This document shows, piece by piece, positions 55,862 through 63,437 of a stretch of DNA of 64,000 nucleotides. The DNA is from Comamonadaceae bacterium (GTDB lineage Bacteria; Pseudomonadota; Gammaproteobacteria; Burkholderiales; Burkholderiaceae_C), in contig JAAFIW010000005.1 of the NCBI GenBank assembly GCA_013297875.1, positions 62,001-126,000 of the forward strand, written 5' to 3'. The position numbers and the translations under genes are program-made. A model generated the notes under the pieces. The model made no database searches, was not told the origin of the DNA, and was given only the letters and a program-made list of their open reading frames with translations. Within the stretch, counting starts at the first letter, position 1; each line of letters opens with the position of its first letter.

Positions 55862-57163
55862 CTAGCCTTGCAAGCTACTCACCGGCTCTACAGCAGCAGC
55901 CCGGTGCGCAGGATAAGCCCCCGAGACGATGCCGCAACCAACAGCCAGCAAGCTGGCCTTCACAATCACCGATGCCGACAGCACCGCATCAAAGCCCCCC
56001 AGACCGAGTGCGATCTTCGCGACCACCCAGCCCAAGAGCAGGCCCAGCGCTGCGCCCACCAGGCAGATCAGCACCCCTTCACACAGAAACTGCACCACAA
56101 TATCCGCCCGCTTGGCGCCTATAGCCATGCGCAGCCCAATCTCCGCGCGCCGCTCCGACACGCTGACCAGCATCATGTTGGCAATGCCCAGCGCCCCCAC
56201 CAGCAAAGACACACTGCCCAGCACCGCCAAGAAGCGCGCATACAGTGCCGCCTGCTCCTGGCGCAGCTTGATGAACTCCCAGGCCCCCGTGGCCTGCACC
56301 GAATAGCCCGGTAGCAAGCGCTGGGCGCGCTCGGTCAGCTCCTTGGCAAAAGCCTGCGCGGGTGTGCCAGGGTGCAGCCGGACCAGCAAAGATCTGGTGG
56401 GGTTTGAACCCCTGGTATCGGCATCGGTTGTGTGGCTGGCCACCATGGCAGAAGAATTGATTTGCAAGGCCTGCACAAAGTCACTGCCCGGGTGCGGCTG
56501 CAGCAGGCCCACGATGCGATAGCTGCGCCCGCAAGCCTGTATCTGTGAGCCGATGCCCGCGCCAGGCCTTTGGCTGCGCAAGGTTTCCAATGCCTCAGAT
56601 CCCAGCAGCATATTGGGCTGGCCCAAGTCTCCAGGATGCAAAAGGCGGCCACTGCCCAGTTGAAACGAAAGCAAGGGCTGCACCGCCAACGGCACTTGCA
56701 GCGTCTGCAAGCCCTGCACATCATCAGCGGAGACAGAGCATGATTGCCCTCCTTGATTGACCCAGGCTGTGCCATCCACCTGGGGCATGGCGCTGATCAG
56801 TTGGCCCAGCGAGCCCAGATCCAGCGCAGCCGCATCGCCTTGGGGCATGGGCGCAGGGCGTCTAAACATGGCTCGCCTGCTCATGAAGGGATCCAGCTTG
56901 TCTTCGTCGCGCGCTGCCGTGACACTCAGCGTCACGATGTCGCCACCCAGGCTGTCCAGAGAAGACTGGATGCGCGCCTGCACGCTGGAGCCAATGATGA
57001 GCATGGAGTCGATCGCGCCAAAGCCAATCGCTGCGCCCAGCACCACCAGCCACATGCGCCGGCGCGCACTCCACAGGCTTTGCAGGGCAAACTCCAGCGC
57101 CACGAAAGCGCGCTGCGCACTGTGGCGTGCTCTGGCGATGCAGGCCCGCGCATGCTGGCTCAT
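55862..57163 (-). CDS. MacB-type ABC transporter permease
   Basis: A 433-residue membrane protein: one N-terminal helix (MWLVVLGAAIGFGAIDSMLI), a periplasmic MacB_PCD domain of about 220 residues, then three helices of the FtsX fold (LAVLGSVSLLVGALGIANMM, with SVSERRAEIGLRMAIGAKR between). Unlike E. coli MacB, the ATPase is a separate gene. It is the last gene of the operon, overlapping the ATPase by four bases. Its stop codon TAG is formed at the TA target of the IS630 element, so the end (EPVSSLQG) may have been cut or changed compared with the usual P-x-EALR end. Confidence 0.88.
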   Translation of the reverse strand: MSQHARACIARARHSAQRAFVALEFALQSLWSARRRMWLVVLGAAIGFGAIDSMLIIGSSVQARIQSSLDSLGGDIVTLSVTAARDEDKLDPFMSRRAMFRRPAPMPQGDAAALDLGSLGQLISAMPQVDGTAWVNQGGQSCSVSADDVQGLQTLQVPLAVQPLLSFQLGSGRLLHPGDLGQPNMLLGSEALETLRSQRPGAGIGSQIQACGRSYRIVGLLQPHPGSDFVQALQINSSAMVASHTTDADTRGSNPTRSLLVRLHPGTPAQAFAKELTERAQRLLPGYSVQATGAWEFIKLRQEQAALYARFLAVLGSVSLLVGALGIANMMLVSVSERRAEIGLRMAIGAKRADIVVQFLCEGVLICLVGAALGLLLGWVVAKIALGLGGFDAVLSASVIVKASLLAVGCGIVSGAYPAHRAAAVEPVSSLQG

Positions 57164-57930
57164 GCGTGGCCTGCTGCGGTGTTTGTCGTGTTGGCAGTTG
57201 TCTGGGCTGTTGTGAGGGAATCGCTTTCAATGCGCCCATCCAGCAGCCTTACGCAGCGCGGCAGCCGCTCGGCCAGCACGGGGTCGTGGGTGATCAGCAG
57301 CAAGGTCACGCCCATCTGGGTGGACAGGCTGAGCATCAGCTCCAGCACAGCTTGGCCGTTGGCAGAATCCAGCGCCCCGGTGGGTTCGTCGGCCAGAATC
57401 AGCTTGGGGCGTGTGACCAAGGCGCGCGCTATGGCCACGCGCTGGCGCTCACCGCCTGAGAGCTGATGAGGCCGATGATGCAGCCGATGCACCAGCCCCA
57501 CGGCTTGCAGGCTGGCGAGCACGCGTGCGGCCCGCTCCTGTGCGCTGACGGATTGGTAGCGCAGGGGCAGCTCCACGTTTTGTGCCGCGCTCAGGTGGGC
57601 GATCAGGTGAAATTGCTGGAACACAAAGCCGACCGATTGGCTGCGGATCTCGGCTTTTTGGTTGGGCGTCAAGTGGCTTACGCAGGCACCGTCAAAGTAG
57701 TAGTCGCCTTCGCTGGGGCGCTCGAGCAGGCCCACGATGTTCATCAGGGTGGATTTGCCAGAGCCAGATGGCCCCACGATGGCCACTTGCTCGCCGTTGG
57801 CGATCTGCAGGTTCACCCCGGCCATCGCGCGCACCTCGGTCTGGCCCACATGGTAGCTACGGCTGGTGTTGCGCAGGCTGATCAGGCTGTGGCTTGCGGC
57901 TGCCGTGGTTGGTGTCAGGGGCAGTGTCAT
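57160..57930 (-). CDS. MacB/LolD-type ABC transporter ATPase
   Basis: A 256-residue ATPase. Walker A GPSGSGKSTLMNIVG near residue 53, Q-loop FVFQQFHLIAHLSAAQNVEL, signature LSGGERQRVAIARAL, Walker B LILADEPTGALD and H-loop LLLITHDP are all intact. It powers the permease whose gene overlaps its stop, in a MacAB-TolC type machine that works from the periplasm outwards. The C-terminal 20 residues are Thr/Ala-rich and probably unstructured. Confidence 0.93.
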   Translation of the reverse strand: MTLPLTPTTAAASHSLISLRNTSRSYHVGQTEVRAMAGVNLQIANGEQVAIVGPSGSGKSTLMNIVGLLERPSEGDYYFDGACVSHLTPNQKAEIRSQSVGFVFQQFHLIAHLSAAQNVELPLRYQSVSAQERAARVLASLQAVGLVHRLHHRPHQLSGGERQRVAIARALVTRPKLILADEPTGALDSANGQAVLELMLSLSTQMGVTLLLITHDPVLAERLPRCVRLLDGRIESDSLTTAQTTANTTNTAAGHA

Positions 57931-57935
57931 GAGGG

Positions 57936-59279
57936 CTATTCCTCAAGCCCGAACATGCGCTTGAAGCTGGAGGCGGCCTCGGGCGCCTTGTTTTGCTGGG
58001 CACTGGGCACCCATACTTCCCCGGCAAGGGCATCGCGCACCAGCACATCGCCTGGGCCTGAGCGCAGGATGCGGATGGGCTTGATCTGCGGCGCATCTGC
58101 CGCAGAAGCACGCCAGCGCACTTGGGCCGCGCCGTCAGGAGCCCATTGCACGGCCGCCAGGGGAATGGAGGTTTGGGGCGCGCTGCTGGCTTGGCTGACT
58201 TTGAGTTTGACGCTACTGCCCACGCGCAGCTTGCGCCGCTGCGCCTCGGGCAGATCGGGTGTAGCAAAGGCCACTTGGAATTCATAGGCAGTCTCATCGC
58301 CAAAGCCACCGCCTCTGCGCGAGCGGGCCTGCCCCAGCACCTTGCTCACTTTGGCGCTGAAGCTGTGCTCGGGCAGCGCGCCCGAGGTGATCTGCACATC
58401 AGCGCCCACTTCCAGCCAGGCATATTCGGCCTCGGTGCAGTAAGCGCGAATCAGGAATGAGGAGGTGTCGCCAATGGCCATCAGGGCTTCGCCAGCAGTC
58501 ACGCGGCCACCCACCGCCAGCTCGCGCGGGGGCTGTTCGTTGCGGGATTCTTGCGTCTGCGGGTACAGCACCACGCCGGCCAGGGGGGCAGTGAGGGTCA
58601 GTTGTTTTTGGCGCTCGTACATTTGGGCTAATTCGGCCTGTTTGTTGGCAGCCTCCAGTTTGAGCGCTTGCAGCTGATCGGGGGCGTATTTGCGGGCGGC
58701 GGCTTTGAGCTCTTCTTGCGCCAGGGTCACTTGCTGCTCGGCGTTGACCACTTCGGCTTTGGCCGCTTCATCGTCATTGCGTGAGACAAAGCCTTTGCTG
58801 TACAGGGCGCTGGATTCTTGTTGGCGGGTTTGCGCGGTTTTGAGGGTGGTTTGGGCGGTGAGCAAGCGGCGTCTGGCATTGAGCACATCGGCAGGCTCCT
58901 CACCAGCGAGCACTGCGCCGTCTTGCAGTTGGCTGCGCAGCTGGGCCGCTTGCGCCGTGCGCAGCTGCGTGGCAAGCTCGGGGCTGTCGATGCGCCCCAG
59001 CACCTGGCCTTTGCTCACGCTGTCGCCAAAGCTGACGCCCAGAGCTGCCAGGCTGCCCGCCACGGGGCTGGTGATCTCGATCATCTGCGCAGGCAGGAGC
59101 TTGCCCGAGGAGAGCAGTTCTTGAGTTGTGCTCTGCGCTGACACGCTTTGCCATTGGCCCGCATCCTGGGGCAAGGCGCTGCCGCCACGCTCTGTTATCA
59201 GTGCTGCGGCCAAACCAACACCGAGCGTGAGCACGGCGGCAAAGATCAGGCTGATCTGCCAGCGGCTGAGTTTGTTCAT
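57936..59279 (-). CDS. MacA-like membrane fusion protein (HlyD family)
   Basis: A 447-residue periplasmic adaptor with one N-terminal membrane helix (ISLIFAAVLTLGVGLAAALI). IEITSPVAGSLAALGVSFGD and LTLTAPLAGVVLYPQTQ are the two halves of the lipoyl domain; between them lies a long coiled coil (about residues 105-210, with LLTAQTTLKTAQTRQQESSA). A beta-barrel follows with VQITSGALPEHSFSAKVSKV. The start at 59279 has AGGAA upstream and overlaps the TolC-like stop by four bases. It should link the ATPase/permease to the outer-membrane channel. Confidence 0.9.
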   Translation of the reverse strand: MNKLSRWQISLIFAAVLTLGVGLAAALITERGGSALPQDAGQWQSVSAQSTTQELLSSGKLLPAQMIEITSPVAGSLAALGVSFGDSVSKGQVLGRIDSPELATQLRTAQAAQLRSQLQDGAVLAGEEPADVLNARRRLLTAQTTLKTAQTRQQESSALYSKGFVSRNDDEAAKAEVVNAEQQVTLAQEELKAAARKYAPDQLQALKLEAANKQAELAQMYERQKQLTLTAPLAGVVLYPQTQESRNEQPPRELAVGGRVTAGEALMAIGDTSSFLIRAYCTEAEYAWLEVGADVQITSGALPEHSFSAKVSKVLGQARSRRGGGFGDETAYEFQVAFATPDLPEAQRRKLRVGSSVKLKVSQASSAPQTSIPLAAVQWAPDGAAQVRWRASAADAPQIKPIRILRSGPGDVLVRDALAGEVWVPSAQQNKAPEAASSFKRMFGLEE

Positions 59280-60955
59280 GGGTTCAATTCCTGTTGGGCT
59301 TGCGCCAGCCAGCTGTCCAGCAGGCTCTGCGCCCCCCATTTTTGTAGCAAGGTGCCATCGATCTGCGCCAGATCATTGCGGGCGCGAAAGACCTGGCGCG
59401 CTGTGTCCAGCAGCTGGCGGTTGGCTGCTGCCAGGGATTGCTGTGCATTGGTCAGCTCCAGCTGGCCGGAGCGGCCCAGGCTTTGGCGGGTCACCTCAGC
59501 GTCCAGTTGCCGGTTGGCCAAGGCAAGAGCGTTGCGCGCCAGGCCCTGCTGAGCACGTGCAAAGCTGAGGTTGCGCAGAGCGTCAATCGCACCGTCGCGC
59601 ACGCGCTGCTCTGCTTCCTGAAGCTGGGCGCGTGCGGTCTCCAGGTTGAGTTGAGCGGTGTTTTTTTCAATTTGCAAGGGCGCGCGGTCAAAGCTGTATT
59701 CCAGGCTCAGGCCTATGCTGTTGTTTCTGTTGCTGGCTACGCCCGCCGTGCCGGGGGTGTTTCCTGATGCGATGGTGCTGCCTGCCGACACGGCCAGTGA
59801 GGGCAACAGGCCGTTATTGGCCAAGGCCAGCGCCAGCTCGGCCTGCGCCACAGCTTCGCGCGCAGCCAGCAGCTCTGTGGAAGCTTGCAAGGCTTGGCCG
59901 ATCAGGGTGGTTTCGTCGGTGGCAGGATCATTGTCATGCTCGAAGCTGTCGGTCAGCAGCAGTTCCACGCCATCAAACAGATTGCTGCGGCCCATGGCCT
60001 GGGCCAGGCTGCGCACGGCCTGGCGCTGGGCGTTTTGTGCTTGGGCAATGCCCAGGCGTGCTGCCGCCACGTCAGATTCGCTTTGCAGCAGCACATTGCG
60101 TGGGCTGCGCCCTGCGCTCACGAGGGCGGTGTTGAGCTCATAGACGCGCTGCGCCAGATCGAAGGCCACTTGCGCCTGTTTGGTGGCTTCTTGCGCTTGC
60201 TGCACGGCAATATAAGCATTGAGGGCTTGGGCAAGCAGGGTCTGGGCGGTTTGGCCCAGAGTTTTGGCGGCGACGCGGTACGCTGATTCTGCGCCCGTTA
60301 AGCTCGCTTCGGTGACCACGCGGCCTGCGCCTTTGAGCAGGGGCTGGCTGATGGAGATGCCTATTTGCTGGGTGTTGTTGGCCTGCTGCCCCGGTTGGGC
60401 GTTGCGGCCAAGGCTGTTGCTGAGTTTGATGTTGGCCCCGCTTCGAAGGCGCCAGTTCAAGTCGAGCGCAGCCTGGGCTTGGGCGCTCAGTTGCGACGCG
60501 CCTGAGGCGATGGAGCTGCTGCGCTGGGTGCTGGCGCTGGTGCTCAGCTTGGGGCTGAATTCTGCGCGGGCTACGCGACCCAAGCGCTGCGCCTGGAGCA
60601 GCAGATTGCTCACCGCTGTGCGCATGGCCAGGTTATCGGTGAACGTGGTTTGCACGACTTCAGCGGTGCCCAAGGGCTTGGGACGAATGCTTGTTTCAAG
60701 CGCATCAGGCCCCTCTGAGCTCAGCACAGAGGCTGCAGATAAGGCTGTGGTCATCCTCAGCCGCGCGGCTGTTGATGCCGCCTCTGCCCAAGGAAATTCA
60801 GCTGCTAGACAGGGGCTGCTGATCAGAGGCAAGGCGCTGATCGCTAGCAAAGCAAGCCCAAGAGCCGCATGTATTGAATGAGACTGAATAGTTGAACTAT
60901 GGACAGAGACATTACAAACAATAGTGCCTTGCGCAGACATAAATCGGGATTTCAT
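59276..60955 (-). CDS. TolC-family outer membrane channel
   Basis: About 559 residues, first gene of the exporter operon. A signal peptide (ALGLALLAISALPLISSPCL) is preceded by an unusually long polar start, and the ATG at 60955 is uncertain; 60940 is an alternative. The rest has two OEP repeats of long helices with strand pairs: ISISQPLLKGAGRVVTEASL is the typical first-repeat strand, and LSLEYSFDRAPLQIEKNTAQ the second. It would form a trimeric duct across the outer membrane. Ser/Ala-rich composition is normal for the family. Confidence 0.88.
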   Translation of the reverse strand: MKSRFMSAQGTIVCNVSVHSSTIQSHSIHAALGLALLAISALPLISSPCLAAEFPWAEAASTAARLRMTTALSAASVLSSEGPDALETSIRPKPLGTAEVVQTTFTDNLAMRTAVSNLLLQAQRLGRVARAEFSPKLSTSASTQRSSSIASGASQLSAQAQAALDLNWRLRSGANIKLSNSLGRNAQPGQQANNTQQIGISISQPLLKGAGRVVTEASLTGAESAYRVAAKTLGQTAQTLLAQALNAYIAVQQAQEATKQAQVAFDLAQRVYELNTALVSAGRSPRNVLLQSESDVAAARLGIAQAQNAQRQAVRSLAQAMGRSNLFDGVELLLTDSFEHDNDPATDETTLIGQALQASTELLAAREAVAQAELALALANNGLLPSLAVSAGSTIASGNTPGTAGVASNRNNSIGLSLEYSFDRAPLQIEKNTAQLNLETARAQLQEAEQRVRDGAIDALRNLSFARAQQGLARNALALANRQLDAEVTRQSLGRSGQLELTNAQQSLAAANRQLLDTARQVFRARNDLAQIDGTLLQKWGAQSLLDSWLAQAQQELNP

Positions 60956-61016
60956 TTCCTGCGTATCAGTTTCAGAAGCCCAACTTTCATCGTAAATATC
61001 CAAAATATAGCATTTA

Positions 61017-61180
61017 GGGAACCTCTGCAAAACCCCTGACGGCCAGCCCGAACGCAGCCTCGGGCGCGTCGCGTTGTTGAAAAACTCACCAATAGCAACA
61101 CTATTGGTTTCATTTTTCGTCTAGTGCTGCATCCCGATCTGCATTCGTTCTGGCTCATCATGGGTTTTGCAGAGGTTCCC
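61017..61180. mobile_element. MITE with 19-base perfect inverted repeats
   Basis: GGGAACCTCTGCAAAACCC at 61017-61035 is matched by its exact complement at 61162-61180, flanked by TA on both sides. The 164-base element has no coding capacity. Ends of this kind belong to IS5-family elements. It lies upstream of the exporter operon and downstream of the first small secreted protein copy, so it may have brought a promoter or terminator. Confidence 0.9.
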
Positions 61181-61215
61181 TAGCTATTAACGGACTAAAC
61201 GCTACCTAAAATTGT

Positions 61216-61604
61216 TTAGATAGCTATTTGAGCGATTGTTTCGCCTAGATTAGCATTATAGCTACGGACGTTCACACGGTAATTGTTAGTCTGGTTGGTG
61301 AACCAAGTCATCCAGGGGGTGGCATGGGTCAAGGTGCCAGTCGTCGACGCTAGGATCGTCGATATTCCATATTGCTCTCTAGTTAACGTAACATAACCAC
61401 TATTACTAGCAGTACTGTTCCATCCTGTAGCAACTCCCCGCCAAAAGATGGTCGTCCCTTTAGGAATACCGCCAATCCCGGCTGAACAATTGTCGCGTCC
61501 CTGAAGGTAACATATATGATATTCAGCCTGCGCACCCGAAGCAGCGCACACAAGGGCAGCCAGACCTAAAAGCTTGGCGATTGATTTTTGGTCAATGATT
61601 TCAT
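61216..61604 (-). pseudogene. Small secreted two-cysteine protein, copy 1, frameshifted signal peptide
   Basis: The mature part (AEYHICYLQGRDNCSAGIGG ... GETIAQIAI) is intact and about 100 residues long, but the signal peptide frame is broken: its A run has five A where copy 2 (62821) has six, so translation from the ATG at 61604 would stop after 12 residues. A downstream GTG at 61551 is open but lacks most of the signal peptide. The C-terminal LTHATPWMTWF and GETIAQIA segments are shared with copy 2, the middle is not. No known family. Confidence 0.75.
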
Positions 61605-61682
61605 GATAATCCTATTCAAGTTAGGTTGATAACAAAAATTGAGGCTTTTGCCCCCACATAAATGATTGCCCTTAATGGCAGA

Positions 61683-62609
61683 TCACTTATTCGTTTGTTG
61701 ACACAACAAGTATTCCTGCATTGTCAAACTGAAACGAACCATTTGCATGACAGCGACTTGGCGCACTTCGGCATCTGTGTCTTTACCGGCAATCAGCCTG
61801 AGCAGACCTGATTTGACTTCATTTGAAGTTAAGGAGGCAATCGCTGTCGCGCCTACCGCTGCCAACTGGGGCAGCTGCGCTTTGTCATTGAACATGCTAA
61901 GGATATCGCTTTCAAGGTATTTCCTGGCTTTGTCCCAGCGTGCCAGCTGCTGAATACTGCTTGCACGCACGTCAGGATCGGCGTGTGAAGTCAAGCCATG
62001 CAAAACGGGCGCAACGGCTTCGCTTTGGGCTGGAGACAGCAGCTGTGGTGCTTGCAAAGCATTGATGGCGGCTAGCACCACTTTTGGATTTTTCTCGGTT
62101 GTCAGGGTCAGCAGTGTCGGCTTGATCAATGATTCTTGCACTTCTTGCATGCCCAGCAGCCTGTATCCATTGATCCGCTTTTGCGCATCTTGCTGATTTG
62201 TCCACTCCACAGCCTGCTGCAAAAGCCGTGGCGACCTTGAAAGCCCAAAGGCTTGCAGGATGTTAAATCTGGCTGTATCATTGGTTTGTAGATCCAATGT
62301 ACGCAGTAGATAGTCCAGCATTCCTTCATTGTCGGCCATTGCCTTGATGACATCGACGCCCAAAACCATATTTTCTTTAGACCAATCGATTTGCTGCAAT
62401 TGCGCCTGGGTGATGGTTGCGGTTTCACTGCGCCCGTGAGCGCTCTGTGCAGTGGGGGGCAGGCTTAAAGCGCTGTGGTTGGCGCTTGGGTACAGATTTT
62501 GGTATGTGGGGGTGGAGCCCACATAGCAGCCGATGAAGAATACAGCGGCAATCAACACCGACCAGAACGCGTAACGCATCAATTTGCTTTGAAATATGGC
62601 GGTATTCAT
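61683..62609 (-). CDS. Membrane-anchored HEAT-repeat protein
   Basis: About 308 residues. One N-terminal helix (YAFWSVLIAAVFFIGCYVG) anchors the protein, and a periplasmic part of paired helices follows, with HEAT-like units VLAAINALQAPQLLSPAQSE, DPDVRASSIQQLARWDKARK and DAEVRQVAVMQMVRFSLTMQ. Such arrays usually bind other proteins. The start is uncertain among ATGs at 62666, 62609 and 62579. It lies 78 bases before small secreted protein copy 1, and a fragment of its 3' end precedes copy 2, so the two genes form a duplicated unit. Function unknown. Confidence 0.7.
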   Translation of the reverse strand: MNTAIFQSKLMRYAFWSVLIAAVFFIGCYVGSTPTYQNLYPSANHSALSLPPTAQSAHGRSETATITQAQLQQIDWSKENMVLGVDVIKAMADNEGMLDYLLRTLDLQTNDTARFNILQAFGLSRSPRLLQQAVEWTNQQDAQKRINGYRLLGMQEVQESLIKPTLLTLTTEKNPKVVLAAINALQAPQLLSPAQSEAVAPVLHGLTSHADPDVRASSIQQLARWDKARKYLESDILSMFNDKAQLPQLAAVGATAIASLTSNEVKSGLLRLIAGKDTDAEVRQVAVMQMVRFSLTMQEYLLCQQTNK

Positions 62610-62820
62610 GAAGGTCATCAGTTTTAAGGTTAAAAAAACAGCCGCAGTACTAAGCGTATTGATCACAGCGCCATCGTGCTCGTCGCTGCTAACTGATATA
62701 TGTTATGGATGATCGCGCTGGGTACCGAGAAACTGGTAGCCCTAGCGCAACCATTTGGGTTAAATCTGCCTTGGCGCTGGCACGCCAAGAGCATCTACAG
62801 TTAACGCTACCTAAAATTGT

Positions 62821-63216
62821 TTAGAATGCTATTTGAGCGATTGTTTCGCCTTTATTAGCATTAAAGTTGAAGGTGAACGCAATGTAACGGGCATTGACGC
62901 TACCGTTCACCCAAGACATCCAGGGGGTGGCATGGGTGAAGGTGCCATAGTCCTGCGCCATAGTGAACCATATCCCTGGACTACCTTCTCTAAGTAAGCC
63001 AACGTTACCACTATTGCTAGCGGTACTGCTCCATCCTGTAGCAACTCCCCGATAAAAGACGGTCTTCCTTGCAGCAACAAGTTGAGCCTTGGTACCACAG
63101 TAATCGGTTTGCTGCTTGTAACATATATGATATTCAGCCTGCGCACCCGAAGCAGCACACACAAGGGCAGCCAGACCTAAAAGCTTGGCGATTGATTTTT
63201 TGGTCAATGATTTCAT
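62821..63216 (-). CDS. Small secreted two-cysteine protein, copy 2
   Basis: A 131-residue protein with a clear signal peptide (KLLGLAALVCAASGAQA, cleavage before EYHICY). The mature chain of about 104 residues begins EYHICYKQQTDYCGTK, whose two Cys could form a small disulphide loop, and goes on with VFYRGVATGWSSTASNSG and THATPWMSW. AGGA lies 6 bases before the ATG at 63216. It pairs with copy 1, sharing both ends nearly base for base but differing in the middle. I do not know the family. Nearness to a TolC-MacAB exporter may be chance, since the signal peptide already gives export. Confidence 0.75.
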   Translation of the reverse strand: MKSLTKKSIAKLLGLAALVCAASGAQAEYHICYKQQTDYCGTKAQLVAARKTVFYRGVATGWSSTASNSGNVGLLREGSPGIWFTMAQDYGTFTHATPWMSWVNGSVNARYIAFTFNFNANKGETIAQIAF

Positions 63217-63371
63217 GATAATCCTATTCAAGTTAGGTTGATAACAAAAATTGAGGCTTTTGCCCCCACATAAATGATTGCCCTCAATGGCAGATCACTT
63301 ATTCGCTTGTTGACACAACAGGTATTCCTGCATTGTCAAACTGAAACGATGCATTTGCATGACAGCGACTG
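63217..63371 (-). repeat. Duplicated block: upstream region and 3' fragment of the HEAT gene
   Basis: These bases match 61605-61758 with only a few differences, including the last 25 codons of the HEAT-repeat gene (63296-63371 against 61683-61758). Similarity ends at ATGACAGCGACT, after which new sequence leads to the IS256 gene. The rest of the second HEAT gene copy has been lost. Confidence 0.9.
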
Positions 63372-63437
63372 ATAAAGCAACTTCTTTTCTGTAATTTTCG
63401 TTTTAGCAATTGATCAGTGTTGCCAAACTGCGCCAAT

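Larger units (their letters stand above)
50719..55862 (-). mobile_element. Decayed IS630-family element, broken by two IS3 insertions
   Basis: Three blocks read in order on the minus strand rebuild one IS630 transposase: 55791 to 55342, 53077 to 52929, and 51269 to 50719. The gaps are IS3 elements with target duplications (GGAC and GAACCC). The right end lies at a TA inside the MacB-like stop codon (55862-55864), with AGTGTCCTGTCCCGCTG reading inward on the minus strand. No matching left end is found near 50700, so that side is eroded. The transposase has a stop codon and two frame breaks, so the element is dead. Confidence 0.85.
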
